From: Coleophora flavipennella
Taxonomy: Eukaryota > Arthropoda > Insecta > Lepidoptera > Coleophoridae
Assembly: GCA_947284805.1 (NCBI GenBank)
Contig: OX369286.1
Location: 12,212,372 to 12,276,371, forward strand
Length of the DNA stretch: 64,000 bases
Reading direction: 5' to 3'
The notes under the pieces were generated by a model. It did no database searches. It was not told the DNA's origin and saw nothing but the letters and a program-made list of their open reading frames with translations. Both the position numbers and the translations under genes were made by a program. The stretch's first letter is position 1. Each line of letters starts with the position of its first letter. Positions 20,585 to 31,846 of this stretch are shown in pieces.

Positions 20585-21100
20585 ACCATATGAATAAAAA
20601 TCAAAAGTTATCTATCTAGTTCACAACATATGAGAATATAAAAATCAAAAATTATCTATCTAGTTCACAACATATGAGAATATAAAAATCAAAAATTATC
20701 TATCTAGTTCACAATAGATGAGAATAAAAATTAAAAATTATCTATCTAGTTCACAAGAGATGAGAATAAAAATCAAAAATTATCTATCTAGTTTACAAGA
20801 GATGAGAATAAATTTTAAAAAAAATATCTATCTAGTTCACAAGAGATGAGAATAAAAATCCAAAAATATCTATGTAGTTTGCAAACTAGATATTTTTTTT
20901 AAATTTAATTAATTAATTATTTTTTTTTTATTTAAAAAAAAATATATCTAGTTCACAAGAGATGAAAATAAAAATCAAGAATTATCTATGTAGTTCACAA
21001 GAGATGAAAATAGAAATCAAAAATAATCTAAATAATCTATCTAGTTCTAATCAAAATTTATCTATCTAGTTTACAAGAGATGAGAATAAAAATCGAGAAA
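20585..21100. repeat. Tandem array, about 42-44-bp unit
   Basis: Units share AAAAATTATCTATCTAGTTC then ACAAGAGATGAGAATA. An AT-rich interruption sits at 20880-20945. About ten units; no coding sense. Confidence 0.85.
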
Positions 21101-21154
21101 ACAAATAGTTACAAGTAGGTAACTCGCTAAACATGTTTCATTTTTAATTCACAA

Positions 21155-21468
21155 TTTTTAAACCCTTGGCACCATCTCATCTGATGGTAAGTGACGATAA
21201 TGTCGAAGATGGAAGCGGGCTTACCAACATTCTCCAACGCAATGGGGAACTGGCTATCTTATCTTTAAGCCAGAACACATCAATGTTATTAGTATTGATG
21301 TTTGGCGGCAAGACTTAGACAAGATGGTGTGGTAGCTAGCCAGGCGGGCTTAGAAAATGTTCTTTCACCAACCAAACCAAGTCTTACAAAGTTAGAATCC
21401 GCAAATAATCAAACCCGCGACCTTCTGTTGTGAAGCTAATGTACTTAACCATTACTCCACGGAGGTCG
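21155..21468 (-). mobile_element. SINE family A, near full length
   Basis: The plus strand starts with the reversed tail (CATCTCATCTGATGGTAAG) and ends with the reversed tRNA head (AACCATTACTCCACGGAGG). The B box is decayed. Confidence 0.8.
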
Positions 21469-22404
21469 TTTGTGATAAATAGCAGAATAGGAGCAATATT
21501 TTTCAGAAACATTAATAATACAACAATAGTGGTTAATTAAAGGTAGGTGTAACCATGTTCACGCAACAAAGAATAGTCATATTTTTAACCATGTTAGCAT
21601 TTTTAACACAATGGCATGAATCCAACCTCCACGCTGACTACGCCACGTGGCTACAATAAAAAAGTGAAGCGCTCTAATTTCAAAATTAGCGGTAGGCGGA
21701 AACGGACTCACGCCAAAATTAAGCGCCAATTTTACCAGCGGGATAACTCAGAATTTGGCTGTCAAAATATTTTCGTAAACAATCAAAGCTCTCAATACAA
21801 CACCTTATTTTAAACGCCCATGTATGAAATAACAAAACAAAACCACAATTAGCATAATAGTTAGTTGTACGTTCCGTTAAAGTTAACAGTTGGTAGCTTT
21901 TATTGTCACCTTTTGCGTTTTAATTTAACTTTTACTATAAAATATCTCATTAAGTAAAATATTACTTTGCTTGATATCACAAAATTAGCTTTTTATTACT
22001 CGTCTTAATTAACCTGTCTTACAAATCGGGGATGGTCTATAAATTTTTAATCAAGGAAAACGGTTCAAAAAGGATAAGTATTATAAAATTAGCTCGCAAA
22101 CGATTCATGGAGGCCGAAGGAGTGGGAATGCTTTTAAAAGCGTTGCACGCGATTTTCCATCTCTCTCTACATTACGGAGGAAATAGGGACCCCTTTTAAG
22201 GGTGCAACGCTGAGTTTAAGGGGAATTTAGACCCTTTCCTAATAGAAATGGACAACTCACAAAATAAATAGGTAAGTGTTTTGATTTTTCGCCCTTTAAA
22301 TCGTGTGATGACAAGTGGCTTAGGAACCGGATGGCTGAACCGGGAATGGCGCTATGCAAGCAGAAAGAAGCCTAACAGGTGTAGCTTCTAAAAAATTCGA
22401 AAAC
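21469..22404. other. Unassigned sequence, no gene seen
   Basis: Frames such as 21616-21813 are basic and short with no domain. Nothing further recognised. Confidence 0.45.
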
Positions 22405-22735
22405 CTAAAAACTTTTAGGTACAAGCTTTTAATATTGCATTGTCACGCGATATACATACGCATGCAAAATTTCAGCTCAATCGGAAACCGGGAATAAAAT
22501 TTAACTTGCAAGATTTCATTACAAACACCGGGGCAGGTTAAGAGTTCCTATGGCCACCTTCCGGCTCCAGCATCAGATCAGCTCCATGTCATCATAATAT
22601 TACATTGTCACGCGATATACATATGCATGTAAAATTTCAGCTCAATCGGAAACCAGGAAGTGGGTCAAATTTAACTTGCAAGATTTCATTACAGACACCG
22701 GGACAGGTCAAACTAAATAAAAGCTTGTAAAATAC
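22405..22735 (+). repeat. Tandem pair of a dispersed repeat (GTCACGCGATATACATA)
   Basis: The blocks TTGTCACGCGATATACATA, AATTTCAGCTCAATCGGAAA and ACTTGCAAGATTTCATTACA occur at 22440-22535 and again at 22608-22710. A third, interrupted copy is at 25765-26275. Confidence 0.75.
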
Positions 22736-22744
22736 CAAGAATCT

Positions 22745-22975
22745 ACGTAATCACACCCCGGACACTGCATACAAAGGTCGTGAATGACATTTCTAAAAAC
22801 AAATGACGGAGCAAACAAAATCACGGCGAAATCCCATACGTTCGAGAACCAAACTAACCTATGTCACACCCCCGGACACTTCATAGAACGGGCGAGAAAT
22901 TTCCAAAAACAAATGACGCAAAAAATGAAATCACGACGAAATTCTATACGTTCGAGAACCAAACTATAACCAATC
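22745..22975 (+). repeat. Tandem pair, about 110-bp unit
   Basis: CCCCGGACACTGCATA... and CCCCGGACACTTCATA... each lead into AAACAAATGACG, AATCACGRCGAAAT and TACGTTCGAGAACCAAACTA. A reversed single copy is at 14455-14555. Confidence 0.75.
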
Positions 22976-23204
22976 TGTATCAACCTGGGAGAAGAGGGGG
23001 TGAGTTCTGAATCTAGAGATTTAAAAGCCTTCTTTAACGAATTTAATAAAAAAATCTTCTCATTTTCTTTTGTTAAAATTATAATTTTACTTTGCCGTTT
23101 TTTTTTTCATTGCCTATGTTCCAAGCTGTTTTATATCAAAAACACAACATGTATGTATAGACAAGAAAGTAAAAAAAAATATTATAAATATACTTTACAC
23201 TACA

Positions 23205-23496
23205 CATATAATAAAACTGTAACGGGGCCGTGTCTGTACATGAAATATTTTTGGAAAATATTAACTGGTGGGCATTACTAACAATATAGAGGTCAAAACA
23301 ACAAGTTTTGGAATTTTTGTCTGTCTGTACGTTCGCGTATCACGCAAAAACTACCAGACCGATTTTAACAAAATTTTGTATGGTGGTTCCTTATAGCCCG
23401 GGTTAACATAAAGAATACTTTTTATCCCGGAAAATTAAAGAGTTCTAGTGGAAAAACTCAAAACCTCCACGCTGACGAAGTCGCGGGTACAGCTAG
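23205..23496 (+). mobile_element. Helitron-like element (CTGTAACGGGGCC family)
   Basis: Starts near ATAATAAAACTGTAACGGGG and ends GTCGCGGGTACAGCTAG followed by T. A related copy is at 55405-55690. The CTAG|T end supports a Helitron; the 5' boundary is approximate. Confidence 0.65.
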
Positions 23497-23499
23497 TAT

Positions 23500-24614
23500 C
23501 ACATAATAATGAGAAGTTGGTAGACAAGGGCCAAAGGGTGTATTTTAAACGAAAATTGAAATATTCTGAAGAACAAGAGACAAATATGGGGTCACCAGTG
23601 TAAATAGACATTTTTGTTCTTCGTTATAGTATAAGATTTCAGTAGCTTCAAGGGGTCTTCTGGAACTGGCTTAGCAGGTTAGTGTTTCGGGCTCAGATAA
23701 ACGGCGGGTTGGCGTAGCGGCGGCCATTAAAAACTTATTAAACATCATCTCGAGCAATTACACCCCGCCCTCCCTTTAGCTAACACCCCGCTCCAATCCC
23801 CTTTCGCATCGGTGCTTTGCTACTTATAAAATAAATACTATAAATATTTTTTTAAGATTTGAAAAAAGATTTAAGGGCTAAAGTTCCTTAACATTATTCT
23901 TTTTAGCGAGATAGAGATGCTACGCCGATGTACGGACTAAGCTCGCTCGCGTTGTCCTGTCGTCGTAGCCAAAGACTAATATATTACTTCGTAAGAACAT
24001 GCCTGTTGGCGCTTAAAATATGTCCATTTTGGTAGAGCCAACTCGAGACCATATCTCTCAGTTACCACTGTCACTAAAGTAGTAAGATGTAACTGTCCTA
24101 TGAGTTACGAAGTTATGAGAACTTTAAAATAAAAAGTAAAATGTCTATGCTCTACGTTCTAAGTTCTATGCTCATAATAGTTTTAATATTTGAAATACTT
24201 TTTTAACGACTTCGTAACTATATCAACAAAGTACTTAACCGATTTCGCTGAAATTTGGCACAAAGGTGAAGGAGGGAGAACAACATAACATATTTTTTTA
24301 ACCCGGACAAGGGTATTTCTCATCTTGATGAAACTGATTTTTTCAATTTTTTATTTCATGTCGCAAATCAATATACTCTATTTATTTATGCAAATGAATT
24401 TTGTGTCAAATTTCAAATTTAAATTGTCACAATCCACATATCAAATTTCCAATGTCATTTTAAAGCATCAAATGTCAAATTTAAGTCCAACGCTTGCGAG
24501 TCGCTTGTCACAAATAGTCTTGAAAATAACAGAAAAAGTAGATACATTTGAAAGAAGTCAGATGTTACCTGTTCACAAACATAATATTTTTTCAAGGTCA
24601 TAAAACACCAACTG
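23500..24614. other. Unassigned sequence, no gene seen
   Basis: AT-rich, no convincing frame. Around 24370-24500 a run of CAAATTTCAAATTT-like short repeats is present. Confidence 0.45.
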
Positions 24615-24772
24615 GTATCATCATATCAGCCGAAAAACATCCACTGCTGGACAAAGGCCTCCCCCAAGGTTTTTCCACGACGACCGGTCCTGCGCTGCCC
24701 CCATCCAGCGGCTTCCCTTCACCAGATTGTCGGTCCACGGGTGGGAGGCCTGCCTACGCTGCGTTTACCAAC
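24615..24772 (-). mobile_element. RTE LINE 3' end
   Basis: Plus strand ATCATATCAGCCGAAAAACA, then CTGCTGGACAAAGGCC, down to GGAGGCCTGCCTACGCTGCG. It is a 5'-truncated LINE copy with a small internal deletion. Confidence 0.8.
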
Positions 24773-24977
24773 AAGCATAAGTAGATACATATATTCCAAA
24801 TACAAGAAGGAGTTTCAGCCGAACGTAACGGTACGGCAGAGCGGAAGTGGCGAGCGGGGCGCCTTCGTCCGGAAACCGTCGGCCTCGTAGCTTGAAATAC
24901 TTGCTACATCTCGCTACATTTCTTCTCAGTTAATCGTGCAACAGTTTCCTAATATTTGTATCAAAATATATATATGT

Positions 24978-25277
24978 ATTCATCATTTCAGCTCATATAC
25001 GTCCCCACCGAGGGGCTCGAGCCTACCCTGAATTAGGGCGATAGGGCCTTAGTCGACCACGCGGGCCCAATGCGGGTTGGTCGACTTCACATACAATCTG
25101 CCAGTTTCTTCGCAGACGTGTGCAGGTTTCCTCGCGATGTTTTTCCTTTACCGTAAGAGCGTCGGATAAACGTACATATGAAATCGAAATTAAAAATCAC
25201 ATTGGTACGTGGCGGGATTCGAACCACAACCTCCTGGCCAGGAGGCGGCGGCCCTTGCCGTTACGCCTCCGACGGTC
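24978..25277 (-). mobile_element. SINE family B, near full length
   Basis: Reversed tail TTCAGCTCATATACGTCCCC at the left; reversed B box GGCGGGATTCGAACCACAAC and head GCCTCCGACG at the right. The central GTCGACCACGCGGGCCC block is present. Confidence 0.85.
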
Positions 25278-25764
25278 TATATATATCGAAGCAAAATATA
25301 TAGATTAAAAACCGTCAATAATATGTATTAATATTTTATTATCATCTATCCATGACCTAACACGATATATCTAATGGTGTGAGGAATTGAGATCTTTAAA
25401 ATTTTAGGCATCAGGTCAAGGTTGCCATGTTCTTGCAAGATCATTGAAGTAACAGGATGCCGAATTTCGAATTGATCAGACGACGTATGAAAGTTGCTCA
25501 CATCCATTCATACACTAGAAAAGAATTTGTTATCTTCAAACGTCTGAAATGATTTTCTTTAACTAGTTAAAGCTAGATAAAGCTTATAAGTTATGTATGG
25601 TACTCTTGATGAAGTCACCTTTTAAACTACAAAAAAATCATAATCGGTTCATCTCAAATCTAAATCAATGACAGAAACTGTCCGATCTATGTTGACATTC
25701 GAAGTTGAAATATGCAAAGATTTTTTGAATTCTTTAGAACGGGTTTATTTAATAAATATTTAGT

Positions 25765-26275
25765 TTTCGAAAAACCCAAAACCTTTTAGGTACAAGCTTT
25801 TTATATTGACTTGTTACGCAATATACATATGCTGGGTATTGATGCGTGCTGTGCTCGGAGTTTCTCTGGGTGATCGAATCAGAAACGAGGAGATCTGCAG
25901 GAGAACTAGGGTAACCGACATAGCTCACAGAATCGCTAAACTGAAGTGGCAGTGGGCAAGGCACATAGCTCGTAGAACAGATGGCCAAGAGTGGCGACCG
26001 CGCACCGGAAAACGTAGCGTAAGCAGGCTTCCCACGCAGTAGACCGACGACCTGGTGAAAATCGCGGCGGCTTTGGATGCGGGCAGCGCAGGACCGGTCA
26101 TCGTGGAAATCCTTGGGGGGAGGCCTTTGTCCAGCAGTGGACGATTTCCGGCTGATATGATGATGTTGATACATATGAAATTTTCAGCTTTATCGGAAAC
26201 CGGGAAGTGGGTCAAAATTAACTAGCAAGATTTCACCCGAACAAACATACATACATTGCAAGTTCAATAAAATCT
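25765..26275 (+). repeat. Third copy of the GTCACGCGATATACATA repeat, split by a LINE insertion
   Basis: The left half runs to ATATACATATG at 25831. The right half resumes with ACATATGAAATTTTCAGC at 26171. The interruption is the RTE 3' end at 25832-26170. Confidence 0.75.
25832..26170 (+). mobile_element. RTE LINE 3' end with target-site duplication
   Basis: Translation carries GVSLGDRIRNEEICRRTRVT, then DIAHRIAKLKWQWARHIARR, then WRPRTGKRSVSRLPT, the conserved C-terminus of the RTE polyprotein. The 3' tail is GGCTGATATGATGATGTTGA. ACATATG flanks it at 25825-25831 and 26171-26177, as expected of target-primed insertion. 5'-truncated and non-functional. Confidence 0.85.
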
Positions 26276-26359
26276 TTTAAAATAGCAGCACACCCTGTAA
26301 CTTGTCTGGGCACTTTCTAAAAGCTGACATTGTTTCTACTTGGTGTATACGTCGCAGGA

Positions 26360-26580
26360 ATATTGTCAAAAACTTGATATTATAATTTCACTAGTGAAAT
26401 TTAGTGAAATTAAAATTGCACGGTAAATTGTCAATTGGCTCCATTTCTTACAATTTTACGGCTAATTCTAAGTGTCATTGTAATTTCACGGGGCCACTAT
26501 AGTGGTATTATAATAACTCTAAATGAGCGAGCGAGGCGAGCGATGTTAGGTTCGATAAGGTTTGACTAATTGAACAGTTA
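26360..26580. repeat. Dispersed repeat with TTTCACTAGTGAAATT palindrome
   Basis: Contains TTTCACTAGTGAAATTTAG and, further on, GAGCGAGGCGAGCGATGTTA. Related blocks occur at 33660-33790 and 60150-60320. Confidence 0.55.
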
Positions 26581-26589
26581 AAGAGCCTC

Positions 26590-26710
26590 GCAAGCTTTTA
26601 TTTCATACCAAATATACAGAAAATAAAAAAAATATTAACTAGCAAAATATAGAATGATATGCAAAGGCGGTCTTATCGCTTTAAGCAATTTCTTCCAGCT
26701 AATTATACCG
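26590..26710 (+). repeat. Dispersed short repeat ('tail' family)
   Basis: TTTTATTTCATACCAAATAT, then GCAAAGGCGGTCTTATCGC and AATTTCTTCCAGCTAATTA, in the usual order. Confidence 0.6.
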
Positions 26711-26944
26711 TTACGACCGAGAGTGTAATGATGATATTTAAGTAGTTTAGACACTTCGGATTTATTTGACATTTACAGATACTATGTCACACGGTACAAA
26801 AGCGATTTATGTATAAATTCGCTTAAAAATTTGTTTTTTTTTTAGCAATTTGTGCTAAAAATGTGTGAAAAATATTTCCTTGAAACAATCATAAAATTCT
26901 TAATAATGTAGTTTCTTTTAAATCTTTATTTTTCCGTCATTCAT

Positions 26945-27055
26945 CGTTATCATCATATCAGCCGAAAGAACGGCCACTGCTGGACTAAGGCCTCCCCCAA
27001 GGATTTCCACGAAGACCAGTCCTGCGCTGCCCGCGTCCAGTGGCTTCCCGGTCAT
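26945..27055 (-). mobile_element. RTE LINE 3' end, short
   Basis: Plus strand ATCATATCAGCCGAAAGAAC to GTCCAGTGGCTTCCCGGTC, then GGTCATTAGA repeated twice in unrelated sequence. Confidence 0.8.
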
Positions 27056-27321
27056 TAGAATACGGTCATTAGATTTTAATAAATGAAATTAAAAAAACAA
27101 ATAACGGTAAGTAGACATTAGCCAATTATCGAAATCTAAGAAAACAGGAAAATTTACCTAGCTAACAATGGTCCTTTTCTAAGTTACGCGTAAATCATCT
27201 GCCTGTCAGCTGTCAATGTCAAACAAATTACTTGTAAGCCACAGACAAAATTCATAGTCTGTGTTACAACTATTGAAAAATCTATGATTTTTCGGTTCCT
27301 TTTAAATTGCCTTAAGTCAGA

Positions 27322-27527
27322 ACCGTCTCCGTAGCGTAATGGTTAGTCCATTCGCTTCACACCAGGAGGTCGTGGGTTCGATTCCCGGTGGGGTCAGCTT
27401 GTGAGACTCAGTTTGATTGGTGGTAGGGCATTTCCTAAGCCCGCCTGGCTAGCTACCACCATCTTACTTAAGTCTTACCGCCAAGCATCAGTGTTAGCAA
27501 CATTAATGTGTTCCGGCTTGAAAAAAA
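27322..27527 (+). mobile_element. SINE family A with intact tRNA-like promoter, 3' truncated
   Basis: The best-preserved head: A box TGGCGTAATGGTTAGTCC and B box GGTTCGATTCC in the right spacing. The body runs to TGTGTTCCGGCTTGA and then stops at an A-run, so the LINE-like tail is missing. Confidence 0.85.
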
Positions 27528-27934
27528 ACACTACTGAGGGTAATATATCGCCCGGTCGTTACAGAGTAGTAAAGTCATTCCTTTAAAAAGTCTGTCGGTC
27601 TTAGGAGGATATAGCGCTAGACATCGCATCCTTGCCATGGAATTCTTGGTGGAAAGGGGTCGACAGTTGAAAACATTTCACTTTTCACTCATCTCATCTC
27701 ATCCTAGCATAGCCGGTAGATAAGCACCTTTACAGGCTAAGATGTCAGTAATTGCGTCGGCTACCTCAAACCTGAACAGATGGAGCACCGCACGCTGCTC
27801 GGCGGCAGAGGGAGTGGAGAGCGGTACCCTCTCAGTCGAATCTGGTTGTAGCGTAGTTATAGCGCAACATGAGCACAAAGGTTGTGTCAATCAAGTGCAT
27901 TCGTAAATAAACTGTCGACGTCGTAAATCGTAAA

Positions 27935-28358
27935 TCTTTACTTAATATTATAAATGTGAAAATGTGTTTGTTTGTTACCTTTTAACGATTCAACGCCTTG
28001 ACCAATCTTAATGAAATTTAGCATACAGATAGCCTGTGTCACAAGGAAGGACATAGACTACTGTCCCGTGTAAATAGCATAGCCCGATGCAGTTCCTGAG
28101 GGAACTTTAATATACTCTGTTTTGGTTAATTTCTTTTACATCGCAACAGAATGGATCGTTTGATTTTTTGCACAGAGATGGTTAAGAGGGTGGGAAATGA
28201 AATAATTTACTAATAAGCATATCTTGACATAGTTCCCGAGGGATCTGGAGAAAATGCATGTCCAATGTCGCGAGCCGCTTGCGGCTCGCGCACCGCGCCC
28301 CCTCTAGGACAGTCATAAAAACGATGTCCACGTGGGCGAAGCCGCAGGCAAAAGCTAG
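27935..28358 (+). mobile_element. Helitron-like element, complete ends
   Basis: Starts TCTTTACTTAATATTATAAA after A and ends GCAGGCAAAAGCTAG before T, the expected A|TC...CTAG|T arrangement. A GCGAGCCGCTTGCGGCTCGC hairpin lies about 90 bp from the 3' end. It encodes no protein and would depend on a Rep-helicase elsewhere. Confidence 0.85.
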
Positions 28359-28608
28359 TAAGTAAATAAATTTATTTAAATATGTACTTAAACACAGTAC
28401 CTAATACAGTTTGTAGAAGTCCCCACACTAGGCTCAGCCATTGTCGTGGGGCCGAAACAAAAACATTATCAGATTACATACTCTGAAAATAATAACGATG
28501 AAAATTCATTAAATTCAAATACTTCACTCATTTGCTTTAAACAGATTTGTTAATTTTTAGGGTGACCAACGGAACCCATTATTAAGCCTTCGCCTCCGTC
28601 TGTCTATC

Positions 28609-28895
28609 ATCTTATCAGGTCATATACTCCCCACCGAGGGGCTCGAGCCTACCCTGATACAGGGCGATCTGGCCTAAGTCGACCACGCGGGCCCGGTGCG
28701 GGTTGGTCGACTTCACACACAACCTTCGAGTTTCTTCGCAGGCGGGTGCAGGTTTGTTGTTTTCCTTCACCATAAGAGCGTCGAATAAACGTACATATAA
28801 AATCGAAATTCGGAAACACATTCGTACGTAACAGGATTCGAACCACGGCCTCCCGGACAGGAGGTAGTGGCCGTAACCGTTACGCCACCGACTCT
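28609..28895 (-). mobile_element. SINE family B, nested
   Basis: Reversed tail ATCAGGTCATATACTCCCC; reversed B box ACAGGATTCGAACCACGGCC; reversed head ACGCCACCGACTCTC. Inserted in the element at 28556-29480. Confidence 0.85.
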
Positions 28896-29052
28896 CATGA
28901 ACTCGTGAATTTCATGAACCTTAATATATAGTTAAACAGTTGAAATTTTCACAGAGTTTATTTCTAATGCCGCTAAAACAACAAATAATGAAAATAAAAA
29001 AAACAAACAAGAAACGTATTTTTTAAACGTAAAGAAACTAGCGACATCTAGT

Positions 29053-29421
29053 AGTATCTTTAATATAACTAATAAGAGGATTGTGAAGCTGCGACTTTTC
29101 ATACAAACGGAGATTATAAATTTCACCTCTTAAATGTTAACCGATTTGGATCAATTTTTCACAGGTTCTCAGTCAGAACAAAAACTAGGCTTATACGTTT
29201 TTGTTTTTTAAATAAAGTTAAGAAGTTTAATTTAATTGTCGTTCACGTGTTTTCATACAAAACTAATTTCAGCCATTTTTTTTATTTTAAAGTCAATAAT
29301 TTAAAAAACGAAACGTATAAGCCTAGCTTTTGTTTTGACTGACAACCTATCAAAAATTGGTCCAAATCGGTTAACATTTAAGAGGTGAAATTTATAATCG
29401 CGTGGGTTCACAGTCCTCTTA
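29053..29421. mobile_element. MITE-like inverted repeat (TAAGAGGATTGTGAAGC), nested
   Basis: The left arm TAAGAGGATTGTGAAGC, TTAACCGATTTGGAT, AGGCTTATACGTTT mirrors AAACGTATAAGCCT, CCAAATCGGTTAAC, CACAGTCCTCTTA. Related shorter copies are at 29698-30150. Confidence 0.75.
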
Positions 29422-29499
29422 GGAAGATGTTTTGCTACGGAACCCTCAATGCCCGAGTCCAACTCGTACTTGGCCGGTTTTTATTTATTAATGAATTCA

Positions 29500-29600
29500 A
29501 TTGCGAAGGGAAATTCCGAGCACAGCTCACTCCATTAGCCTTTGCGTGACCTTAACCCTTCTTGACATAACATGAGACCCATGGTAAGCGACCATGTCTC
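29500..29600 (-). mobile_element. RTE LINE internal fragment
   Basis: Contains GAGACCCATGGTAAGCGACC and ATGTCTCAATTCC, the reverse complement of the ETWSLT region that also ends the copies at 4490-4540 and 35640-35735. Confidence 0.65.
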
Positions 29601-29697
29601 AATTCCTTATGTCATCAGCATCACTGGCAACACCCGGTCGATTATTCAGTGTTTAATCTGGAGGTTTTCAACATTTAACTGGCCCGCTCGTTCTTCA

Positions 29698-30150
29698 CAT
29701 TTAAGAGGATTGTGAAGCTATGACTTTTCATACAAACGGCGATAACGTTTTTCACCTCTGAATGTAAACCGATTTGGACCCATTTTTAATAGGTTGTCAG
29801 TCAGATCAAAAGCTATAAGCCTAGCTTTTGTTCTCACTGACAACCTATTAAAAATTTCTTTTTTAAAATACTGATTTTAAAATTAAAAAATGGCCGAAAT
29901 AAGTTTTGGTTCAAAGATGAACGAAGTAAGTAGCTATGACTTTTCATACAAACGGCGATAACGTTTTTCAGCTCTTAAATGTTAACCGATTTGAACCGTT
30001 TTTTAATAGGTTGTCAGTCAGAACAAAAGCTATAAGCCTAGCTTTTGTTCTGACTGACAACCTATTAAAAATTTATTTTTTAAAATACTGATTTTAAAAT
30101 AAAAAATGGCCGAAATTAGTTTTGGCTTCAAAGATGAACGAAGTAAGTAG
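29698..30150. repeat. Tandem derivatives of the TAAGAGGATTGTGAAGC MITE
   Basis: Two units, starting near 29702 and 29932, share CTATGACTTTTCATACAAAC and GGCGATAACGTTTTTCA. Each folds on an AAAAGCTATAAGCCTAGCTT hairpin. Confidence 0.75.
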
Positions 30151-30689
30151 TAGTGTAGTCCTTCAAACACTAAAGAAGCTTGTCTATCAAAAGGGCAATA
30201 ATATCAAATAGCACGCCAAATATATCTAACAATATATTATTTCGAACGGAGCGGAGCGTGCCACCAATTAAAGACTCTTGTGATGTAATAATGAGGTATA
30301 ATTCGCGCTTTTGGTAAGCCCTGCCGAAACACAGATATTACGGGGGCGGAGAGAAGGCGGGCCCGCACATGTTCGGCAAATGTTGCGAATACGGGTTTGT
30401 CACAATTTGTGTCTAAAATATTGTGACACTGATGACGGGTGGCACAAAATTAATGTATATTAGTTTTATGTCTGAATTCAATGCATTCTAGTTCAATTCC
30501 ACTACTAAAATTTCAAATAAAACCTAAAGTACGACCTATCAATATCAGTTTTAATAATTCCTAAAATGAATTATCGTTAAGAGGTTAACACGGGGATCTT
30601 TGTTTCATACAAAGTTGTACATAGTACATAACCGTTGTACATAGTAGGTACTTAACCGCAAACCTCTTAGCTTGTGATTCAGCTAATTA
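30151..30689. other. Unassigned sequence
   Basis: No gene seen. A GTTGTACATAGTA pair lies at 30613-30650. Confidence 0.45.
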
Positions 30690-30905
30690 AACCACACATT
30701 ACGAAGAAATAGAAATATTTTCTTAATGTGTAGCTCATTAAACCACATATTATGAAGAAATAGAAATATTTTCCTATTATGTAGCTCATTAAACCACACA
30801 TTACGAAGAAATTGAAATATTTTCTTAATGTGTAGCTCATTAAACCACACATTACGAAGAAATAGAAATATTTTCTTAATGTGTATCTCATTAAACCACA
30901 CATTC
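30690..30905. repeat. Tandem array, 51-bp unit
   Basis: About four units share CTCATTAAACCACACATTAC then GAAGAAATAGAAATATTTTC. 51 bp is 17 codons, so minus-strand frames of 74-80 residues stay open with a 17-residue repeat. Confidence 0.85.
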
Positions 30906-30971
30906 GTTTTTATGAGTTGAATCACCAGCTAAATGGTTTGCAACTTTCAATTTTACATACACGTACATACA

Positions 30972-31290
30972 TATCAGCCGAAGGACGTCCACTGCTGAAC
31001 AAAGGCCTCCCCCAAGGACGACTGGTTCTGCGCTGCCCGCATCCAGCGGCTTCCCACGACCTTCACAAAGTCATTGGTCCACCTAGTGGGCGGCGTTCAT
31101 AAGTTTTCCAGTGCGCGGTCACCACTCGAGAATTTTACTGCCCCAACGGCCATATGTTCTACGAGCTATGTTCCTTGCTCACTGCCACTTAAGTTTAGCA
31201 ATTCTGAGAGGTATGTTGGTTACTTTGGTTCTCCTACGGATCTCCTCGCTTCTGATTCGATAACGCATTGCAACTTTACCGAAATAAAAA
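30972..31290 (-). mobile_element. RTE LINE 3' end
   Basis: Plus strand CATATCAGCCGAAGGACGTC, then CAACGGCCATATGTTCTACG, to CCTCGCTTCTGATTCGATAA. Degenerate, with several short deletions. Confidence 0.8.
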
Positions 31291-31363
31291 TAAAAAAGTT
31301 TTGTACAAACTTGGGTTATTGGCTAATCGATTTGTATGAAAAGTATTTTTTTTATGTCAGCAG

Positions 31364-31685
31364 TAACCGTCTAAGTGGCGCAGTGGTTCACTCGCTTTAA
31401 ATCAAGAGGTCGCGGATTTGATTTCTGGTAGGGTCTAACTTTGTAAGACTCGGTTTGGTTGATGTTAGTACATTTTGTAAGCCCGCTAGCTACCACAATC
31501 TTATCTAAGTCTTGCCGCCATACATCAATGTAAACAGTATTGGTGTGTTTCGGCATGAAGATAGGATACCTAGTGCCCCATTGCCTTCTCTTGGAATCTT
31601 GGCAAGCTTGCTTCCATCTTAGGCATTATCTTCATTTAAAATAACATCAGGTGAGTTGATGTCAATAAGGTTTTACCAAAAAAAC
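31364..31685 (+). mobile_element. SINE family A, diverged full-length copy
   Basis: Head TAAGTGGCGCAGTGGTTCAC with B-box-like GGATTTGATTTCTGG. Body AAGACTCGGTTTGGTTGATG. Tail AACATCAGGTGAGTTGATG and an A-rich end. Confidence 0.75.
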
Positions 31686-31846
31686 GCAAAAAAAGTTGTT
31701 CAGTTTCATGAGTAGAATAGAATAGTAGAATCACCAGTTGAGAGGCTTGCAATTATGCACCAGTCACCCTGTATATGATAGTTTTAATTTATCGCATAGA
31801 GTTTATAGCCACAATACAGTTGGATATTTTTAATCGTAGGACATTT

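Larger units (their letters stand above)
28556..29480 (-). mobile_element. 'GGCCAAGTGC...GGAACCCT' element carrying two nested insertions
   Basis: Plus strand starts TTAGGGTGACCAACGGAACC and ends TCGTACTTGGCCGGTTTTT. A family B SINE (28609-28895) and an inverted-repeat MITE (29053-29421) sit inside it. Outside these the body keeps the family blocks, for example TTCATGAACC and GTAAAGAAACTAGCGACATC. Confidence 0.75.

Noticed and set aside
27327..27395. A functional tRNA gene
   Set aside because: The A and B boxes are good, but it continues into SINE body without a terminator, and the acceptor arms do not pair as in a tRNA.
30679..30925. Overlapping 74- and 80-residue repeat frames
   Set aside because: Two different frames of the same 51-bp array are both open, so openness is not evidence of coding.
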